Assembly: GCA_947184155.2 (NCBI GenBank)
Contig: CAMXCT020006646.1
Span: 62,001 to 126,000, forward strand
Length of the DNA stretch: 64,000 bases
Reading direction: 5' to 3'
From: Cladocopium goreaui
Lineage: Eukaryota; Sar; Dinophyceae; Suessiales; Symbiodiniaceae
Below are positions 10,985 through 22,196 of the stretch, in pieces. Every line of letters begins with the position of its first letter. Positions within the stretch are counted from its first letter, which is position 1. Under the pieces are notes generated by a model that was given only the letters and a program-made list of their open reading frames with translations, ran no database searches and was not told the origin of the DNA. The position numbers were made by a program, and so were the translations under genes.

Positions 10985-11163
10985 GATTGGATGATGACCT
11001 CTGTGTTAAAAGGTCATCTAACACAAAAAAAACTATGGAAAAGCACCATTTCAATGGGGAAATGTGAAATAATCATCTAATAAACTACATAGCCATCTTC
11101 CATAGCTATGTGAGTTTGCTGTAGCGTTTTTCTATTCGGGGTGAGTTTACACTTGTCCAAAAG

Positions 11164-11254
11164 CTCCAAAAAGCGTTCGCTGGCGAAGGAGGCGAAGGTG
11201 GCCTTGAAGCCAAAACCTGAGCCTAGCGAAGAACCCGAGAAGCGTCGGATGAAG
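11164..11254 (+). CDS. Candidate exon, charged Lys/Pro/Glu-rich linker
   Basis: After a CCAAAAG acceptor, 91 nt read SKKRSLAKEAKVALKPKPEP then SEEPEKRRMK, with strong G/C third positions. The right edge would be a GC donor (AAG|GCGCTT). It follows the exon at 10952 in phase. The composition suggests a flexible charged linker or a basic targeting segment, and no fold is predicted. The frame stays open past the proposed donor. Confidence 0.5.
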
Positions 11255-11760
11255 GCGCTTTTTTCGCGTTGGTTTTTTGGGGGCTGGAACGATTTGTTCA
11301 TTGAATTCCTCCAGAAAACCCCGTGGGGCCCCCATGATTTTCCAATGAATGGGCACTAGTTGCAGTGCAGATTCGATATGAACATCAACCCTTGGGATTT
11401 TGGTCAACGTTGCGGTGTTGTTTGAGCCACTGAGATTTTGATGTAGTGGACTAAGCTAGAAAAAAGTGGCCGACAAATTCCGGCCCTCAGATTTTGGATG
11501 CGGATTTGGTGGATCTGCTTCTTCAAATTTGTTTGGTGCGGCTTTGTATGTGAAACCATGACATGGTTATTTACAATCATGGTTATATTTGACATCATTT
11601 AACCATTCGGACTCGTTGGTTTGAATTCCAGAGCCAAACTATGAGTGAAGCATTAGTTGGTAATCCCATCACCCTGTTATTCAACACCCCAATGGATCCC
11701 AAAATCAATATATCATTCAATAAACCGGGGGTTCGTTTGGCTGAAACAATTACCCTTATG

Positions 11761-11980
11761 CTCCATGTATGGTATGTTTATCTACATTTGGGTGATTTTT
11801 AGAGCAAATGTTGGTAAATTTTCCAATATATGGAGCAAATGGATTATGATGAAGGTCAGCAGAGGATGGGCCCCCCCAGTTATAAGTTGGTTTATAACCC
11901 CATCTAAATATAGCTATAATAGCTATAAGTATCATACACTATTGTTATTGTAGTTATAAAATGTTATGTGCACCAACTTA
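11761..11980. repeat. Duplicated block, copy 2 (family C + family D)
   Basis: Same content and order as 6010-6215, including the identical run GGATTATGATGAAGGTCAGC between the C and D parts. Confidence 0.8.
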
Positions 11981-12141
11981 GCTAGCTATAGGGCCCCATC
12001 CTGCAGAGGCTACCTCCTCCTTTCTGAAACAACCCGGCTTTGCAAAATCACAGGAGGTGAAGATCGACTCCACCACCAACATTCCTAGTGACCTCTATTG
12101 GCAACTTGGCCAGGGGAGACTCTGATCTGTGACATATCTGC

Positions 12142-12173
<32 letters not shown>

Positions 12174-12206
12174 GTATGAATGTACGATATATATATATAT
12201 ATATTT
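12142..12206. repeat. TA-rich tract
   Basis: Two (TA)n runs separated by a short ATGTATGAATGTACG segment. Confidence 0.9.
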
Positions 12207-12901
12207 GTGTGAAATAGTATTAGTGTTAAATCATAGGTGCATATCAGTTTATGATATTATTCAATATTATTCATATCTGCATGTGCTCATTTTCATCATT
12301 CTATAGTTTGTAGCTACTGTATGACTCGTAGGCAACACAAACTCCCGGCCTTGGTGGGTGATTTTTTGTGGACCGTTGGCATCCGGTGCATTCTATGATT
12401 CCCCAATATATGTATAATTCGTACAATAAACAGATGAATACATATGAATAATAATACATACATAGATAAATAGGAATTAATTATAATTAATAATAATCAA
12501 TAATGATTAATAATAACAAATGATAATGATAATAATAATATTAGGCATATAAATACTGCAAAATATATAATATAGACTACCATTCTAACGGGACATATCC
12601 ATATATTTGAGGGACCGGTTTCTCAATGTTTGCTTCATCAAATCCCAAGTTATGGTGGCTGAACATCCGCATGTTTGGTGGGTTACCTCCAATGTACCAA
12701 GTCAAACCTCCCATAAATTGGTGTTTTTGTTGCTGAGTATTTGATCTGGAGATTATATAAATCTATATAATGTCCTATTTTGCCAGGTGAAATCTCCTTT
12801 TTTTGTTTTTTGCCAGGTCAGACCTATACCATATTTGCAGAGTATTTTGATCCATTCTGGTGAACTTTCTCTGCTGTCAGCTGATCAGCTCCGAAAAAAA
12901 G

Positions 12902-12968
12902 GAACCTTCTCCGCGCCGGGGAACGTGCCAAGAACGGAGGGCAACACCGCTTGAAGGATGGCACCCGA
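12902..12968 (+). CDS. Candidate exon, unknown protein
   Basis: A 67-nt patch after an AAAAAAAG acceptor and before GTCGCG. It reads NLLRAGERAKNGGQHRLKDG then TR, and nearly every third position is G or C. An alternative donor a few codons on would add VAG. No family is recognised. Confidence 0.45.
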
Positions 12969-13008
12969 GTCGCGGGTTGTCAGTTTTAATGGTAAACTGG
13001 TGGTTGAT

Positions 13009-13166
13009 TCAACATAGCCATGGTATAGATGTCCCATTTATAGATGGTTTACCGTTCTTAAACATGGTAATATTAGTGGGAAATCTATGGAAATATCATT
13101 TATCCACTAGAAATGGAGGTTTTATATGGTTTTATATGGGAAAATCATGGGAATATTAGTGGGATA
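13009..13166. repeat. Module upstream of family A (copy 2)
   Basis: Repeats the 966-1114 segment with about a dozen changes and again abuts a family A element. Confidence 0.75.
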
Positions 13167-13284
13167 TACCCTCTGGTTATTTAACATAGCCATGGAATAG
13201 ATGACCCTAATCGAAATAGATGGTTTACCGTTCTTAATGCCATGGTGGATCTGTCCATGGCGAACTGTTAGTAACCAGATGGTA
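13167..13284. repeat. Family A element
   Basis: TACCCTCTGGTTATTTAACA to GTAACCAGATGGTA. Confidence 0.8.
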
Positions 13285-13502
13285 ACCAAAATAGTAGTAT
13301 AATATGCTACGGCAAAATGATGTATTTTGAGGACGGGAACACCTTGAACATTGAGATGGTCCATCTGAATGAATTTGATGACCGAACCCGACATAACAGA
13401 GGAATGATGGTTGTAGGGTGGGTTATTAGCCCTGTTGGGGGAGGTAGTTTAGAAACAGAAATGATTGTTGGGCCGATTGTTGGGCATGGGTAAGTTTACA
13501 AT

Positions 13503-13613
13503 TACCCTCTGGTAAACTAACATAACTATGGAAAATCACCATTTCTAATGGGATATGTATATCAACTATAAATGGTCATTTTCAATAGCTATGTTAGTCA
13601 TTATCAGAGTGTA
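13503..13613. repeat. Family A element
   Basis: TACCCTCTGGTAAACTAACA to CATTATCAGAGTGTA; the right end is diverged. Confidence 0.8.
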
Positions 13614-14223
13614 ATATATAATTATGTGACTGTTTGAAAACGAAAGATCAGCGACGGAAGATCGTTGGGGAAGAGAACATCCAGCTGTTCTAGCTATGTT
13701 GATGTGAACAGAAGGGGTACGAAGGTTTGGGCTCGTACCTTCCTATAGATTTTGGTTTATGTCCGTCTAACCTTCAAAGGTTGTTCATTTCCGGGACGTT
13801 TTTTTTTTTTGGGGGGGGGTTATATACCTTGTATATTTTGATATGATACATAGATGATGAAGTAGAAGTAGTCAGTAGTCCAAAAAAAAACTGGGGAATC
13901 CAAAAAGTCCCTCCCAGTGGTGAGTGCAGTAGGAACAATTGTGGCTATTATGTGGGTAAAAACAAAGCAGAAATTAGCGCGAAGACAACGCAGTTCGACA
14001 CCAAGTGTTGCTAGTTACATCCGAAGTACAACAAGCAACCTCATTTGTTCTATATAATCGGTGCAAACTGTTTCTCTTCGTTCTTTCGTGATCGTAGACG
14101 CCCCATGTTGCTGACAGAATTCAGCTGCGTACAAAGAAAAACATGTGGAAAAACAGCAACAACACATACCAGCAAACTGATTCCAGTATATTCCAGTACC
14201 ACAGTTTTTTTTCTTCATATTTG
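13614..14223. other. No supported gene
   Basis: About 600 bp containing a poly-T/poly-G run at 13800-13820 and short weak open frames on both strands near 14015-14260. No family copy and no clear exon. Confidence 0.4.
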
Positions 14224-14320
14224 GAGCTTTCCTAAAATGAAGGTATCCCAAATCATCCATTTTAATGGGAATTTCCCTAATAAACCATCCATTTTTGGGA
14301 TATTAATGGAAACCCCCATG
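14224..14320. repeat. Family F element
   Basis: CTTTCCTAAAATGAAGGTAT at the left with AATGGAAACCCCCAT at the right. The inner arms AAATCATCCATTTTAATGGG resemble the copies at 20927 and 50697. Confidence 0.65.
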
Positions 14321-14379
14321 TCACTGGTTGATCCATTGTGGAGAGCTATAATATATAGATATATATATATATGCGGTAA

Positions 14380-14602
14380 CGACATTTAAATATGTGGAGG
14401 GCGGGCCAGACCGCGACGCCCCGAAGGTAGTATGAAATACCAGTTCGTATATTTAAATGTAGTTACCGTAACGTTTAAATTAATTGGATTCCGTATGTTT
14501 AAATGACCGGGCGGGCCAAGGAAAACTTTCCCGGAGGTAGTCTAAAATACCTGTTCGTATATTTAAAAGTCCGTATATTTAAATGTAGTTGCCGTGTGTA
14601 TA
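14380..14602. repeat. Two diverged direct copies of a GC/AT-mixed element
   Basis: GGGCGGGCCA, then GAGGTAGT..AAATACC, then GTTCGTATATTTAAA and GTAGTTRCCGT occur in the same order in 14398-14470 and 14508-14602. The outer edge CGGTAACGACATTTAAAT is the inverse of ATTTAAATGTAGTTACCG. Confidence 0.65.
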
Positions 14603-14718
14603 TATATATTTATATTCCACAATTCAATGCTGGTTAAATGATAGTTTCATATAGTTTAATGGTTTCATTAATGGACATACCCATTATAATTATCCATTTA
14701 TAGATGGTTTTTCCATTA

Positions 14719-14827
14719 TACCCTCTGGTGAACTAACAAAAAGCAATTGAAAATGGCCATAGAAATAATGGATTTTCCCATTAATAGCATGGTGATTTTC
14801 CATTGCTATGTTAGTTCACCAGAGGGT
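14719..14827. repeat. Family A element
   Basis: TACCCTCTGGTGAACTAACA to TTAGTTCACCAGAGGGTA. A matched A-to-G/T-to-C change is present in both ends. Confidence 0.85.
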
Positions 14828-14888
14828 AAACCAACCATTTGGGGGTTACCCATGGTTACCCCCATATTTCTCTCATGGCTTCACCCAG

Positions 14889-14927
14889 GAGCGTCGAGGA
14901 CCCCCTCATTCCCCGCGGCCTCACCTG
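14889..14927 (+). CDS. Candidate exon, unknown protein
   Basis: A strongly GC-rich patch after a TTCACCCAG acceptor. It reads SVEDPLIPRGLTW with C in almost every third position. A GTGCGG donor at 14928 closes the minimum exon. The frame stays open and equally biased as far as about 14985, so a longer exon is possible. Confidence 0.45.
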
Positions 14928-15049
14928 GTGCGGAGTTGACCCCGCCCGCGGCACCGGTGCCGATGCCGGGACATCGTTTTGTAGCACCAGAGAATCAGAA
15001 ATAACATGAAATAACTATGTTTTTTTACACTGACTGAATTCATCTGACA

Positions 15050-15325
15050 CACACACACACGCGCACACATAATGTGACACATAATATAATATGATATAAT
15101 ATAAGATAATATAAGATAATAATATATATATACTATTAATGACTATATCTAGGAATTTAATTTATTGTAGTAATATATAACAATATAAAATAAAATGTAA
15201 TACAATTATATGATACATGCAATATAATATAAGAAAAGTTAATTTAGCACATAATATGATATAAGATCATATCATATCATTTAATATATGTTAATAAAGA
15301 ATATAGAATATATATATATATAATA
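15050..15325. other. AT-rich and simple-repeat tract
   Basis: (CA)n followed by ATATAATATAAGATAAT-type repeats. No coding signal. Confidence 0.8.
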
Positions 15326-15439
15326 TCATACGTATGATGGTTGGCGGTTTCCCATATTTTATACGGTATGTCCATGTATATCCACTGTTTTCGGGGATGA
15401 TTGTCCAAATTGAGTCTATTGAAGCTCCGCAACTGACAG

Positions 15440-15560
15440 TAGCACTGGTGCAGTGTTGCTGGGGTCATCGCGGTTGATCGACCTACGGATCGTTTCGTTC
15501 CAAGTGCTGGTGTCGAGGCTTCACAAAGCTTTCCAAGTGCTAGAAATTTCTGAAATTTCA
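15440..15560 (+). CDS. Possible exon, strand uncertain
   Basis: After an AACTGACAG acceptor the + strand reads STGAVLLGSSRLIDLRIVS and onward with reasonable codon bias. The minus strand of the same DNA also gives an open, plausible frame (KLCEASTPALGTKRSVGRS). I cannot decide between them and no family is recognised. Confidence 0.25.
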
Positions 15561-15640
15561 AGCATGTCGGGAGGATTTTGAGGGTAAGAACATGGGTTTT
15601 CGCAAGTGTCTATAATGCGGTTTGGGGATAATGAAGACTC

Positions 15641-15883
15641 TCATTCGACTGTATTCTTGTGCCAGTTTGAACCACCAATAAGCTCGTTGTCCAAGTAGAA
15701 GCGATGGGTAAAACCAACATAATTTGACTGACTGGTGAACGATAGTTTCACGTTTTGTTTTCCATTAAGATTTGTACTGCCACGCCAAAAAGCGATGCCG
15801 ATTGGCAGGGCCTCTGAGATAGAATGACGAGAACATATATGAGCAGTGGCTGCTACCCCGCTACCCCCCTTGTTGGTTGACAT
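15641..15883 (-). CDS. Possible minus-strand open frame, unknown
   Basis: An 80-codon open frame with balanced composition, for example NVKLSFTSQSNYVGFTHRFY, ending in TGA. It could be the last exon of a minus-strand gene or chance. Codon bias is weaker than in the better exons and no family is recognised. Confidence 0.25.
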   Translation of the reverse strand: MSTNKGGSGVAATAHICSRHSISEALPIGIAFWRGSTNLNGKQNVKLSFTSQSNYVGFTHRFYLDNELIGGSNWHKNTVE

Positions 15884-16034
15884 TATATGGGGTTATACTA
15901 CCTGGTTATACTATAGGGTTATGTTTATTGATGTTTATTGGGGATTCTTACTACCTAGACCCTCGATAATTACTTCCAATATTGTAAAAGTACTAAAATC
16001 AATGGGGTAACTTCCACCATTTTGATCGGGACAG

Positions 16035-16170
16035 TCCTGGAGGCGAAACAACGGTCTTGGGAAAGGCCACTCAGCCATGATTGCCAACCAGATTCGTGGG
16101 AAGATCATCTCTGCAGGGGATTGGCAAGCGTCCATCCCCGTTGCACGCAGCAGCAGACACGGGCACCCGC
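16035..16170 (+). CDS. Candidate exon, unknown protein
   Basis: A 136-nt patch between a GGGACAG acceptor and a GTGCCC donor. It reads SWRRNNGLGKGHSAMIANQI then RGKIISAGDWQASIPVARSS. The frame is open throughout with good codon bias, while the antisense frame is less biased. The peptide is basic and glycine-containing, and no family is recognised. Confidence 0.5.
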
Positions 16171-17499
16171 GTGCCCGTTGAAAGCCATGCTTCCCTGGTG
16201 CCCAAAATATCCCCAAGGTTGAATGGCTCTTGTTTCAGCTTGTGAGAAGTTTATGCATCAGCCTCCATTCTGAAGCTTATTCATGGTTGTAGCTGATTTC
16301 AGTTGTGGATTTGGACGATTTTATAGGCATTTGAAATGTACACCTGCCCAACATCCAAAATATCAAAATGGGGCATGACTGACAACAATGGCATGCATAT
16401 TTTGTATATGTGTTGTATCCTGCGCATGCACATGAACACATGTACAGATTCACGCATAATTGATGTGCATACACATGCATGAGTATGTGACAAATTTGTC
16501 ACATGCACAAGAAAGTAGAGGGCTGTTTTGACCTATATCTGCCTTCAAGAAACCATCAATACCGACAAATAAACGACTCAGTACCAATACCCTTAAAACC
16601 GACGTTGAAAAAACAACTCGCAACTCACAACCGATAGGGAACGACCCAGGTTTGATCGTGGCATTTACGGGTATAATATAATAATATATAAGATCGTCCG
16701 GTACATATCTGTATCATTTCTGTATATCTGATTGATATATGATATGATTGTGTTGTATGGGTGCAGCATGTGTAAAACATAGCTTTCTTTGCCGTCAAGA
16801 AACACCAAGGGCAGCCGGGCAGTGGATCTCGGCCATACCAGGCCAGTGAGTCGTAGCACATTGATGGTGCGGTCGACCGCACACTGCCGTGAAAACAATA
16901 GGATCCAACATCAATGACCCAACAGTCTGTCATGGTTCTGGGTAAATTAGAACGACCTCACTGATCTCCCTCACTGGAATCATGGTTTTTATAGGGAAAT
17001 CATTCCCAAATGGCCGCAAGATTCAGGTTGGTGAATTATTATAATTTACCCAGGTTGGTCTAAACTATCAATATGGGTGGTTTATGACAGTGCTTTACCT
17101 TAATTATGATATTTGATTTGTGTTCTTGCTGTTTTTGTTTTTATACTGTTTGTGTTCAACTATTTCTGTTTTTATACCGCAATTCCTGATATGCGTGTTT
17201 TCGTTCCTGATTCAGTTTTCTTTGGGTGTTTGTTTTCTTTGGGATTGGACAAAGATGTTCACTACAAACAATGCTAGCGTGTCTCAGGCTCTTCCTGTTA
17301 GTTTTGCAACACCTTGACTCACTACCATTGATGGGATGAACATAGAATCTGAAAGACCGGTCATCACACCCTTTCACCTATGATAAGAAATACTCCCTTC
17401 CATATGTGAAGTGTAGCGCAGGAACAGACCGGCAAGAAAGTCCTGACCTTTCAAAATTTGGATTTGCCCAAATTGAGTTTGGAACATGCAAGGTGTAAG

Positions 17500-17848
17500 C
17501 ATTCAGGTTCAGTGAAAATTATGTGGTAAACCCAATTTCATAAACGTGTAAGGGGATCCTTTTAGATTCTCCCAGCTGTGCATCCAATATTCAACCCAAC
17601 TGCTTCAAAGTGTGTATTATTGGGTTTGCCGTATCAACAAGGGATTATCTTGGGCAGCTTGTTTTATTCCCATGTTTTCACCATGTTGCGTCGCGGAGTG
17701 GCAGCCACAGCAGTGTGCAACTTCGGGCCTCACAGGACACCAGACTCAAACAGTTATGGCTCAAAATGAACGGAGAGTCGTGATACGAATTCGTCGTTCT
17801 TTGTTGGAAACTTCGCGAAACGGGATGCTTCGGGTAAACCATGATTGA
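17500..17848 (+). other. Ambiguous coding-like patch
   Basis: Several frames are open around 17612-17848, with peptides such as QTQTVMAQNERRVVIRIRRS on the + strand. No consistent splice signals or clear frame preference. Confidence 0.25.
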
Positions 17849-17860
17849 TGATCTTTTATA

Positions 17861-17976
17861 TAGATGGGCCATGGAGTTAGTTAACTAGTAAATGGATTAT
17901 AATTGGGATATAGAGGGTAACAGGGTAACAAATCCCCAGTTACTAACCAGGAATCGTCAATCCCATGGCCCATCTA
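17861..17976. repeat. Palindromic element H, forward copy
   Basis: TAGATGGGCCATGG at the left and CCATGGCCCATCTA at the right. This 116-bp element is the reverse complement of the next copy over nearly its whole length. Confidence 0.85.
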
Positions 17977-18090
17977 AGTAGTTTTAGTTTTTGGCCACTG
18001 GACCTTTTGCATCCTGCATCCGCAGCAGCTAGACATACACGTCATACACCCAACCTGCGGAGTCCAGCAATTTCAAGAGATGATGGGCCC

Positions 18091-18216
18091 CTACTTAGAT
18101 GGGCCATGGGATTAACGATTCCTGGTTAGTAACTGGGGATTTGTTACCCTGTTACCCTCTATATCCCAATTATAATCCATTTACTAGTTAACTAACTCCA
18201 TGGCCCATCTAAGTAG
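18091..18216. repeat. Palindromic element H, inverted copy
   Basis: Perfect 19-bp inverted ends (CTACTTAGATGGGCCATGG at 18091-18109 against 18198-18216). The interior is the reverse complement of 17861-17976 with very few differences. The two copies lie about 115 bp apart in opposite orientation. Confidence 0.9.
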
Positions 18217-18709
18217 CAAGACCTGGCAGCTTTCCATAGCTTTCCGTTCATTTTGAGCTGTCAAATGGAAGAACTGTTGCACGTTCCCTCCAGGATCAGG
18301 TTCCAGCGGTTGGCTCTTCGTGGTCGCTAAAATGGTGGGAACCAGTTTTGGGGTACCGGACTTAGGCCCAAGAATTTGTTTGAAAAAAACATGTAATGTT
18401 GGATCATAATGGGAAGACCATGGTGTCGTATGTTTGCGGGTTAATGTTCAAACCTGTGGTTTAAGGAGTACTGAGTAGTACAACTAATGCTGTTCCAAAA
18501 CTATCAAAACTGTTCCATATCTAATGCGTGTTAGCTAGGGCATTACTAAGGCATTATCATGATTGCCTTTTCTTGTGTGTTTTTATCGTGCGTTTCAAAG
18601 TCCTCCCGTACGATTTCCATGTTTTTGTGGTGGCTCATTGGTTTGTGGCAACCCCCAAATAGACAATTAGACAAGTTGAAAATCTGAAAAACATGAAAAA
18701 CACATGATA

Positions 18710-18798
18710 TACCCTTTGGTTATGACTAACATAGCCATGGAAAATCACCATGCTATTAAGAACGGTAAATCCACTATTTCTATGGCCATTTTCAATAG
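18710..18798. repeat. Family A element, right end missing
   Basis: Starts TACCCTTTGGTTATGACTAA and breaks off after GGCCATTTTCAATAG. Confidence 0.8.
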
Positions 18799-19587
18799 GG
18801 TAGAACATCCAACCGACCCAGACGGATGGTGATGATTTCGCTCTGCAAAGGGCTGGAATTTGATCCTGCTCCGCAAAAAACTCAGCCTCTGGCGTGCCGG
18901 GCGACCATGTGAGGTGATTGTTGCGGAATCTCTATGAGCGAATTCACCGTGTTATCGCTATGGTGGGCTATGGAGGGAATTCATTAGATTTCAGATTTTC
19001 CGGGCTCTGTGATGTTGATGTTGATTTAATCATTCTCATATATGCATGTATAATATAGATATATATATATAATTATATATAATTGTTAAACACCACCCAA
19101 AAACCATGGTTTGCCAGGAAATCTAAACATATTTGGGACATTTTTTTGTTGTGTTCAATATTAGGGGCATGTTGATTTAGTCAAAATAAATCCGTGATGT
19201 TTCTGCTTTCTTCGAATCAGAGCGTACGGACAGGGGTGATGTGACCTGTGACTAGTGACTAGTTGGTGTTTCTGCTTGATGTTCATCATGGTCCGTGCGT
19301 ACCTGGGATTGTCAGTGATTGATTTAAGCTTACACCGTTATAAAATTTTGTGATTTGACATCAGTTCTGAGTACGTACACCTTGTTTCATTTGGAAAAAA
19401 ACGCAGAAATTCTGATCGTATTTGACGCTGCTAAAACCAACCATGGGAATCTGATGAATTTGATTCATGTCTATTGTTTTTTTTTATTTTACCCGCCCCA
19501 GCACCAAAAAAAACAGAGAGAGATGGCGCTTAAGCGCACTACAAATGGAGCAGCGCGCATCGAATCCATTGCACGTGGATCGCACAG

Positions 19588-19680
19588 TACCTCCGTGGTG
19601 CCGTCCCGAGCATTGCTGCGCCGGCGCAGCGGCTGATCAACCAGGATCGATGTGCAAAATGTGCCCAGCTGGAAGTGTTG
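19588..19680 (+). CDS. Candidate exon, Cys-x-x-Cys-containing peptide
   Basis: Exactly 93 nt (31 codons) between a TCGCACAG acceptor and a GTGCGA donor. It reads YLRGAVPSIAAPAQRLINQD then RCAKCAQLEVL. The CAKC pair could bind metal or be redox-active, but a single pair in a short exon is weak evidence. Two other frames are also open nearby, so the frame is a best guess from codon bias. Confidence 0.45.
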
Positions 19681-19738
19681 GTGCGAGGATCATCCACTTC
19701 GGGTCAACTTCGAAGAGAGTTTTAAGATGTTTTAAGTA

Positions 19739-19848
19739 TATACTCTTTTTATGGCTAACATAGCTATGGAAAATCACCATTTTTCATGGGTATATCCACT
19801 ATTTCTATGGCCATTTTCAATAGTTTTTTGTATGTTTACCAGAGGGTA
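19739..19848. repeat. Family A element
   Basis: Left end decayed (TATACTCTTTTTATGGCTAA); right end GTTTACCAGAGGGTA intact. Confidence 0.75.
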
Positions 19849-20162
19849 GTTGATATTTTTTCCCGGGATCTGACATTGGCAATGGTTTTTAATGGGCACA
19901 AGAACGCCGACAAACCGACTCCGGTTTTTCACGCTTTTTCAAAGGGATCAACTGAGTTTTCAGTGGGAAAGCCGAGTTGACAGGGTTGCTTTAACGGGAC
20001 ATATGACTATACAAAAGTTGGTGACATTGGATGTTTTGCTTGGTAATCAACCCTTGGTAGATTGTTGGTTCATATTGGTTCGATGAGTGTTTAGTGGGAA
20101 ATGCGATCAGTAAAACTGGAGAAATGAATTCATGTGACAGAATGTCGCGCATTTTCTAAACT

Positions 20163-20271
20163 TCCCCTCTGGTTATTCAACATAGCCATGGAAAATGGTC
20201 CATTTATAGATGGTTTACCTATTAAAAATGGAGGATCTTTCCATGGCTATGTTAGTCATAATCAGATGGTA
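20163..20271. repeat. Family A element
   Basis: CCCCTCTGGTTATTCAACAT to TCATAATCAGATGGTA. Confidence 0.75.
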
Positions 20272-20411
20272 TCAATACTTTACTTATCAACCATCCCCAC
20301 TAGAGGTTTGTGGCGGCTTACCACCTTACCTGGTAGCTGACTTCTTAAAGCAAGGCCTCTTTTGAGGTCTTTAGACAGCTTTTGAACGGCCACTGCCGGC
20401 AACCTGAGTCC

Positions 20412-20587
20412 TCATTATACATATATATTATATATATACATATTATATATAACAATATAATATATAGTTTATTATATATATAATTATAATATATATTATT
20501 ATATATGTATATATATATATTATTATTATATATGTATGTATAATTATATATATAATTATATATCATTATCTATATATATATATATAG
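20412..20587. repeat. TA-rich tract
   Basis: About 175 bp of ATATAT, TATTAT and AATTAT repeats; self-complementary. Confidence 0.9.
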
Positions 20588-20849
20588 TGTGTGTTGTGCC
20601 CATTGTGCCCACATTTTCCTGATATGATCACGGGCATATTCCCGTGGAATATTAAGCGGTTTTCATGGAATATTGGATGAATCCTGGTCTTGGTGAGACC
20701 AAGCTACGTTTCGCGTTTTTTTGTTTTTTCATGTTAAATGTCACATGTGAGTCAATCATTTTAACATGTTGAACCCATGAAATCCAATTTTCAGGGCTGA
20801 AATCCATGATATGTTCGTTTGACGCTTCCGCTAGGAGCTTGATACTTCC

Positions 20850-20907
20850 AGATGAAAAGATGGCCTTAGATGTGCCGGGGCGCCCCGCAGAGTTGAAGGA
20901 TGATCAG
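20850..20907 (+). CDS. Possible exon, unknown protein
   Basis: After an ACTTCCAG acceptor the + strand reads EKMALDVPGRPAELKDDQ with G/C third positions in most codons. No clear GT donor lies at the right edge, so the end is approximate. Confidence 0.35.
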
Positions 20908-20926
20908 GGGATATCGGTGTTTTTTG

Positions 20927-21040
20927 GGTGGTTTCCTACAATGGAGGTACCCCAAAATAGTTGGTTTATACTGGACGAGTCCATGAAAACTTCATTAAAA
21001 TGGATGATTTGGGGGTAGCCACATTTTAGGAAACCTCCAT
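20927..21040. repeat. Family F element
   Basis: GTGGTTTCCTACAATGGAGG at the left and CCACATTTTAGGAAACCTCC at the right, an imperfect inverted pair. Confidence 0.75.
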
Positions 21041-21109
21041 ATAGTGGTATTATGGGACTGTTAAATTAGTAAATGAGTGATTTCTATACTGTAGTGGTTG
21101 TCTTGTGGA

Positions 21110-21330
21110 ATGTAGTGTGAATCTAGTGGGAATATATCATGAATATAGTGGGTGGGAATAAAGTGGGAATCAAATGTGAATATGAAGTGGGAATATAATT
21201 AGTTGGAATAGAATGGAAATATAGCCGGGCTATATTGAATTGGTGGGAATAAAGTGGGAATATAGTGGGAACATATGGAATATGCTGGATCTTTAGTAGA
21301 TGTAATATATCCGACAGACATGGCATGAAA
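21110..21330. repeat. GTGGGAATATAGTGGGAAT degenerate tandem repeat
   Basis: Multiple units of GTGGGAATA(T/A)AGTGGGAAT spread over about 200 bp. Confidence 0.7.
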
Positions 21331-21412
21331 TGATCGGTATTTCACCAACTAATATAGGAATTTAATCATATAACATGGGGATATAGTGGGTATCCAACCA
21401 AAGTGGATCTGG

Positions 21413-21658
21413 CTAGGGACCATTTTTCACCCTATTTGGAATGATCCGAGTTGACCAGAAGAATACCTTTGTCCATTGGGAGAGATGATCTTCGTGATTC
21501 TTTCCAGAATGTGCCGGTGCTGTTTCGGCTGTACTTGCATTTGCTCGTTTTTCCATTATTTTCTGCAATGTCCCCTGGTATTTCCAATTCCAACCGTTTG
21601 CGCCCAGTTCAGGAGAACAAGACTCGACGACCAAGGTGTTTGTAAAGGCTGATGCCAC
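21413..21658. other. Coding-like patch, strand ambiguous
   Basis: The + strand reads QNVPVLFRLYLHLLVF and further, with a GTGTTT donor at the right. The minus strand reads a hydrophilic alternative (LQKIMEKRANASTAETAPAH). Either may be an exon; I cannot choose. Confidence 0.3.
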
Positions 21659-21930
21659 TTACCACTTTTGATGTTAAATTGAAGGAGAGTTGCCGTAGGA
21701 TGCAGCGGTATTCCCAGCGACCACGTCCAAGCTTTTACTTTGGAACCTTGCAGAAAAAACATGCAAGATGGTCCCAGTGATGTTTGTCGGCTTCTTCACC
21801 CATCTAAGAACTCTTGTTATATAGTACAATCTAATGGTGAAAAATCATAAACAAAATATCATGTTATATTTATGATTACCGATAGGCAACGGCAAGCTCT
21901 GGAGCCCAAATATCTATAGAGATCTATATA

Positions 21931-22059
21931 ATGTCAACCCCGGATTAATAAACCATGGGCTATTATTTAGGGGGGTACTCCTCCAATAGTCATAATCTGA
22001 TACTTAAATGGTACCCTCCCAATTAAACAGCTTAGGGGTTTATTAATCCAGGGTTGACA
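21931..22059. repeat. Family E element, complete
   Basis: ATGTCAACCCCGGATTAATA at the left and TTAATCCAGGGTTGACA at the right; nearly identical to 32399-32528. Confidence 0.85.
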
Positions 22060-22090
22060 AAAAAAATGATTCTACGCTACTTAAAACACA

Positions 22091-22176
22091 TACTCTCTGG
22101 TAAACTAACAGTTAGCCATGGAAAATCACCATTTTTAATGGGAAAACTCACTATTTCTATGGCCATTTTCAATAGA
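22091..22176. repeat. Family A element, right end missing
   Basis: TACTCTCTGGTAAACTAACA to CCATTTTCAATAG. It breaks at the same internal point as the copy at 18710. Confidence 0.75.
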
Positions 22177-22196
22177 ACACTACCGTTGCTACACAG

